From positions 1 through 7,173 of the forward strand of contig JAQUZA010000156.1 in the NCBI GenBank assembly GCA_028691595.1: a stretch of 7,173 nt of DNA, given 5' to 3'. The notes below the pieces were generated by a model. The model saw only the letters and a list, made by a program, of their open reading frames with translations. It searched no databases and was not told the DNA's origin. The translations under genes were made by a program, and so were the position numbers. This DNA comes from Candidatus Rifleibacteriota bacterium. Lineage in GTDB: Bacteria; Muiribacteriota; Ozemobacteria; Ozemobacterales; Ozemobacteraceae. Below are positions 6,030 to 7,173 of the stretch, piece by piece. Position 1 is the stretch's first letter; every line of letters starts with the position of its first letter.

Positions 6030-7173
6030 CAAGAAGCGCCAGGAGCTGATTATTCAGAACCTTCGTTCAATTTCAGCCGAAGTCAGATGCATGTCAATAG
6101 AACAGCTTGTCAATCTACCTGCAATGCCTGTCTCAGAAAAAATCAGCTGTCTTGAGCCGGTTCTCAAAGATTCTGACGAAGGAGTCAGGAATCTAGCCGC
6201 CACAATGATCAAAAAATTACAGGGCGATGGGTCTGGCAACCCAGCTCCGGTAGCATCTTCACCTGGCCCGGTGCCATCACCGCCACCTTTGAATGTGCCT
6301 TCTCCATCGGCGGCAATGGCAGAACCGGTTGCCCCGCCGGCAGCACCGGCATTCGTTGCGACACCTTCCCGGCCTGCTGTTAATTCGCCTTTGCCATCAT
6401 CTAGTTCTGCACCGCCAATAGTACCTGAGCTGCCCAGCATTGTTAAATCGCCAGTGCCTGCACCGGGTGTGCCAGCATTTGCGGGTCCGGCATCAAAACC
6501 GTTACAGACTGCCACTGTGCCAGCTGGCAATCGGCCCTCAAGGCCAGTTGTGCCAACAGCGATAGAACTTGATGACCCTGTTGACCCCTCGTTGCCAGAT
6601 TTAAAAAAGGTTACAGATATTGGTTCACTTTTGCAGCATATCAAAACTCTTTCTACCCAGAAGCCATCGGGGCATGTCACTCTGCTTCTTCAACTGGCCC
6701 GGCATGTCATGGAAGAAGTTGCTCTGACAGCTCTGCAGGCGTTGTTTAATCTTAAAGACAGGCGTGTGCCGGCTCAGATACCCCCAATGCTGGCAGAAGA
6801 GCAATATTCATCACAGCGCCGTTTTCTGATGCTTAAAATAATCATGGAAACCGATGTCGATCTTGACTATGCCGCTCTTGAAAGTATATTGCTCAAAGAA
6901 AAAGATGTTATCGTCAAGTCCGGGCTTGTTAAGGTTTTTGCCAGAAGCAGTCGTGAGCAGGGTGTCGGAACTCTTGTAAAATGCCTTGAAGACGAAGACC
7001 CACGCGTAAGAGCCAACACTGTTGAAGTAATCGAAGAGCAGAATATCAGGGGTTGTGAACAAAACATTGTCGCTTTGCTTGAAGATCCTGAGAATCGTGT
7101 TAAGGTCAATGCTGCAAAGTATCTGGTTAAAAATGGTTATCAGCAGGCTTTTTTGACTCTGAGAACCATGCTG
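6022..7173 (+). CDS. HEAT-repeat protein with long proline-rich linker (partial, 3' end outside window)
   Basis: The frame stays open for 384 codons to the edge of the window. I recognise no named family beyond HEAT/PBS-lyase-like repeats. Residues 6-33 and 38-66 form two N-terminal helical repeats (second: LEPVLKDSDEGVRNLAATMI). Residues about 68-195 are a low-complexity Pro/Ala/Ser linker with roughly 35 prolines. From about 217 helical repeats resume, clearest at 283-308, 314-340 (LVKCLEDEDPRVRANTVEVI) and 345-372 (IVALLEDPENRVKVNAAKYL), with another beginning at the edge. There is no signal peptide or membrane segment, so it is probably cytoplasmic and likely binds protein partners. An in-frame stop at 6016-6018 makes ATG 6022 the first possible start. 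GAGGT at 6006-6010 is an acceptable Shine-Dalgarno, 11 bases upstream. The 8-base overlap with mnmG implies co-translation, but a link to tRNA modification is only a guess from position. Confidence 0.9.
   Translation, partial: MINKKRQELIIQNLRSISAEVRCMSIEQLVNLPAMPVSEKISCLEPVLKDSDEGVRNLAATMIKKLQGDGSGNPAPVASSPGPVPSPPPLNVPSPSAAMAEPVAPPAAPAFVATPSRPAVNSPLPSSSSAPPIVPELPSIVKSPVPAPGVPAFAGPASKPLQTATVPAGNRPSRPVVPTAIELDDPVDPSLPDLKKVTDIGSLLQHIKTLSTQKPSGHVTLLLQLARHVMEEVALTALQALFNLKDRRVPAQIPPMLAEEQYSSQRRFLMLKIIMETDVDLDYAALESILLKEKDVIVKSGLVKVFARSSREQGVGTLVKCLEDEDPRVRANTVEVIEEQNIRGCEQNIVALLEDPENRVKVNAAKYLVKNGYQQAFLTLRTML

Noticed and set aside
6054..6680. A 208-codon open frame on the minus strand, Gly/Ala/Thr-rich.
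   Set aside because: It is the mirror of the proline-rich linker of the HEAT gene: CCN codons on the plus strand read as glycine-rich codons in reverse. It has no domain and no supporting context.

Overview
This window is one stretch of tightly packed plus-strand genes with no intergenic space beyond 47 bases. It reads as an operon of housekeeping genes: the last codons of yidD, then yidC, jag (khpB/eloR), mnmE, mnmG, and the first 384 codons of a HEAT-repeat protein that runs off the right edge. This yidD-yidC-jag-mnmE-mnmG order is the classic cluster downstream of rpmH-rnpA in many bacteria. The organism is a bacterium using the standard code, with TAG, TGA and TAA all used as stops and base composition near 50% GC by eye. 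YidC carries the large periplasmic P1 domain, which points to a diderm (Gram-negative type) cell. The presence of jag and the divergent MnmG do not look like an ordinary proteobacterium. A less sampled diderm phylum is plausible, but the sequence alone does not fix the lineage.

Layout: bases 2-34 are the YidD C-terminus. Bases 35-81 are a short gap holding the yidC ribosome binding site, with no promoter that I can support. Bases 82-1698 are yidC. Bases 1701-2747 are jag, with a TTG start preferred. Bases 2740-4116 are mnmE, which contains a perfect 11-bp hairpin near its 5' end. Bases 4119-6029 are mnmG. Bases 6022-7173 are the HEAT-repeat gene. The four complete junctions alternate between a 2-base gap and an 8-base overlap, so translational coupling is likely along the whole run.

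How the genes work together: YidD and YidC insert proteins into the inner membrane. Jag is a KH/R3H RNA-binding protein habitually encoded beside yidC. MnmE and MnmG form the complex that modifies wobble uridine 34 of certain tRNAs. The HEAT protein has no known role here. Its position, translationally overlapping mnmG, suggests co-expression, perhaps as a scaffold.

I see no mobile element, CRISPR array, RNA gene or new multi-gene system. The points most worth a second look are the HEAT/proline-linker/HEAT protein, an MnmG that departs from several family signatures while its partner MnmE is canonical, the mnmE hairpin, and an EF-hand-like calcium-binding loop in the periplasmic part of YidC.
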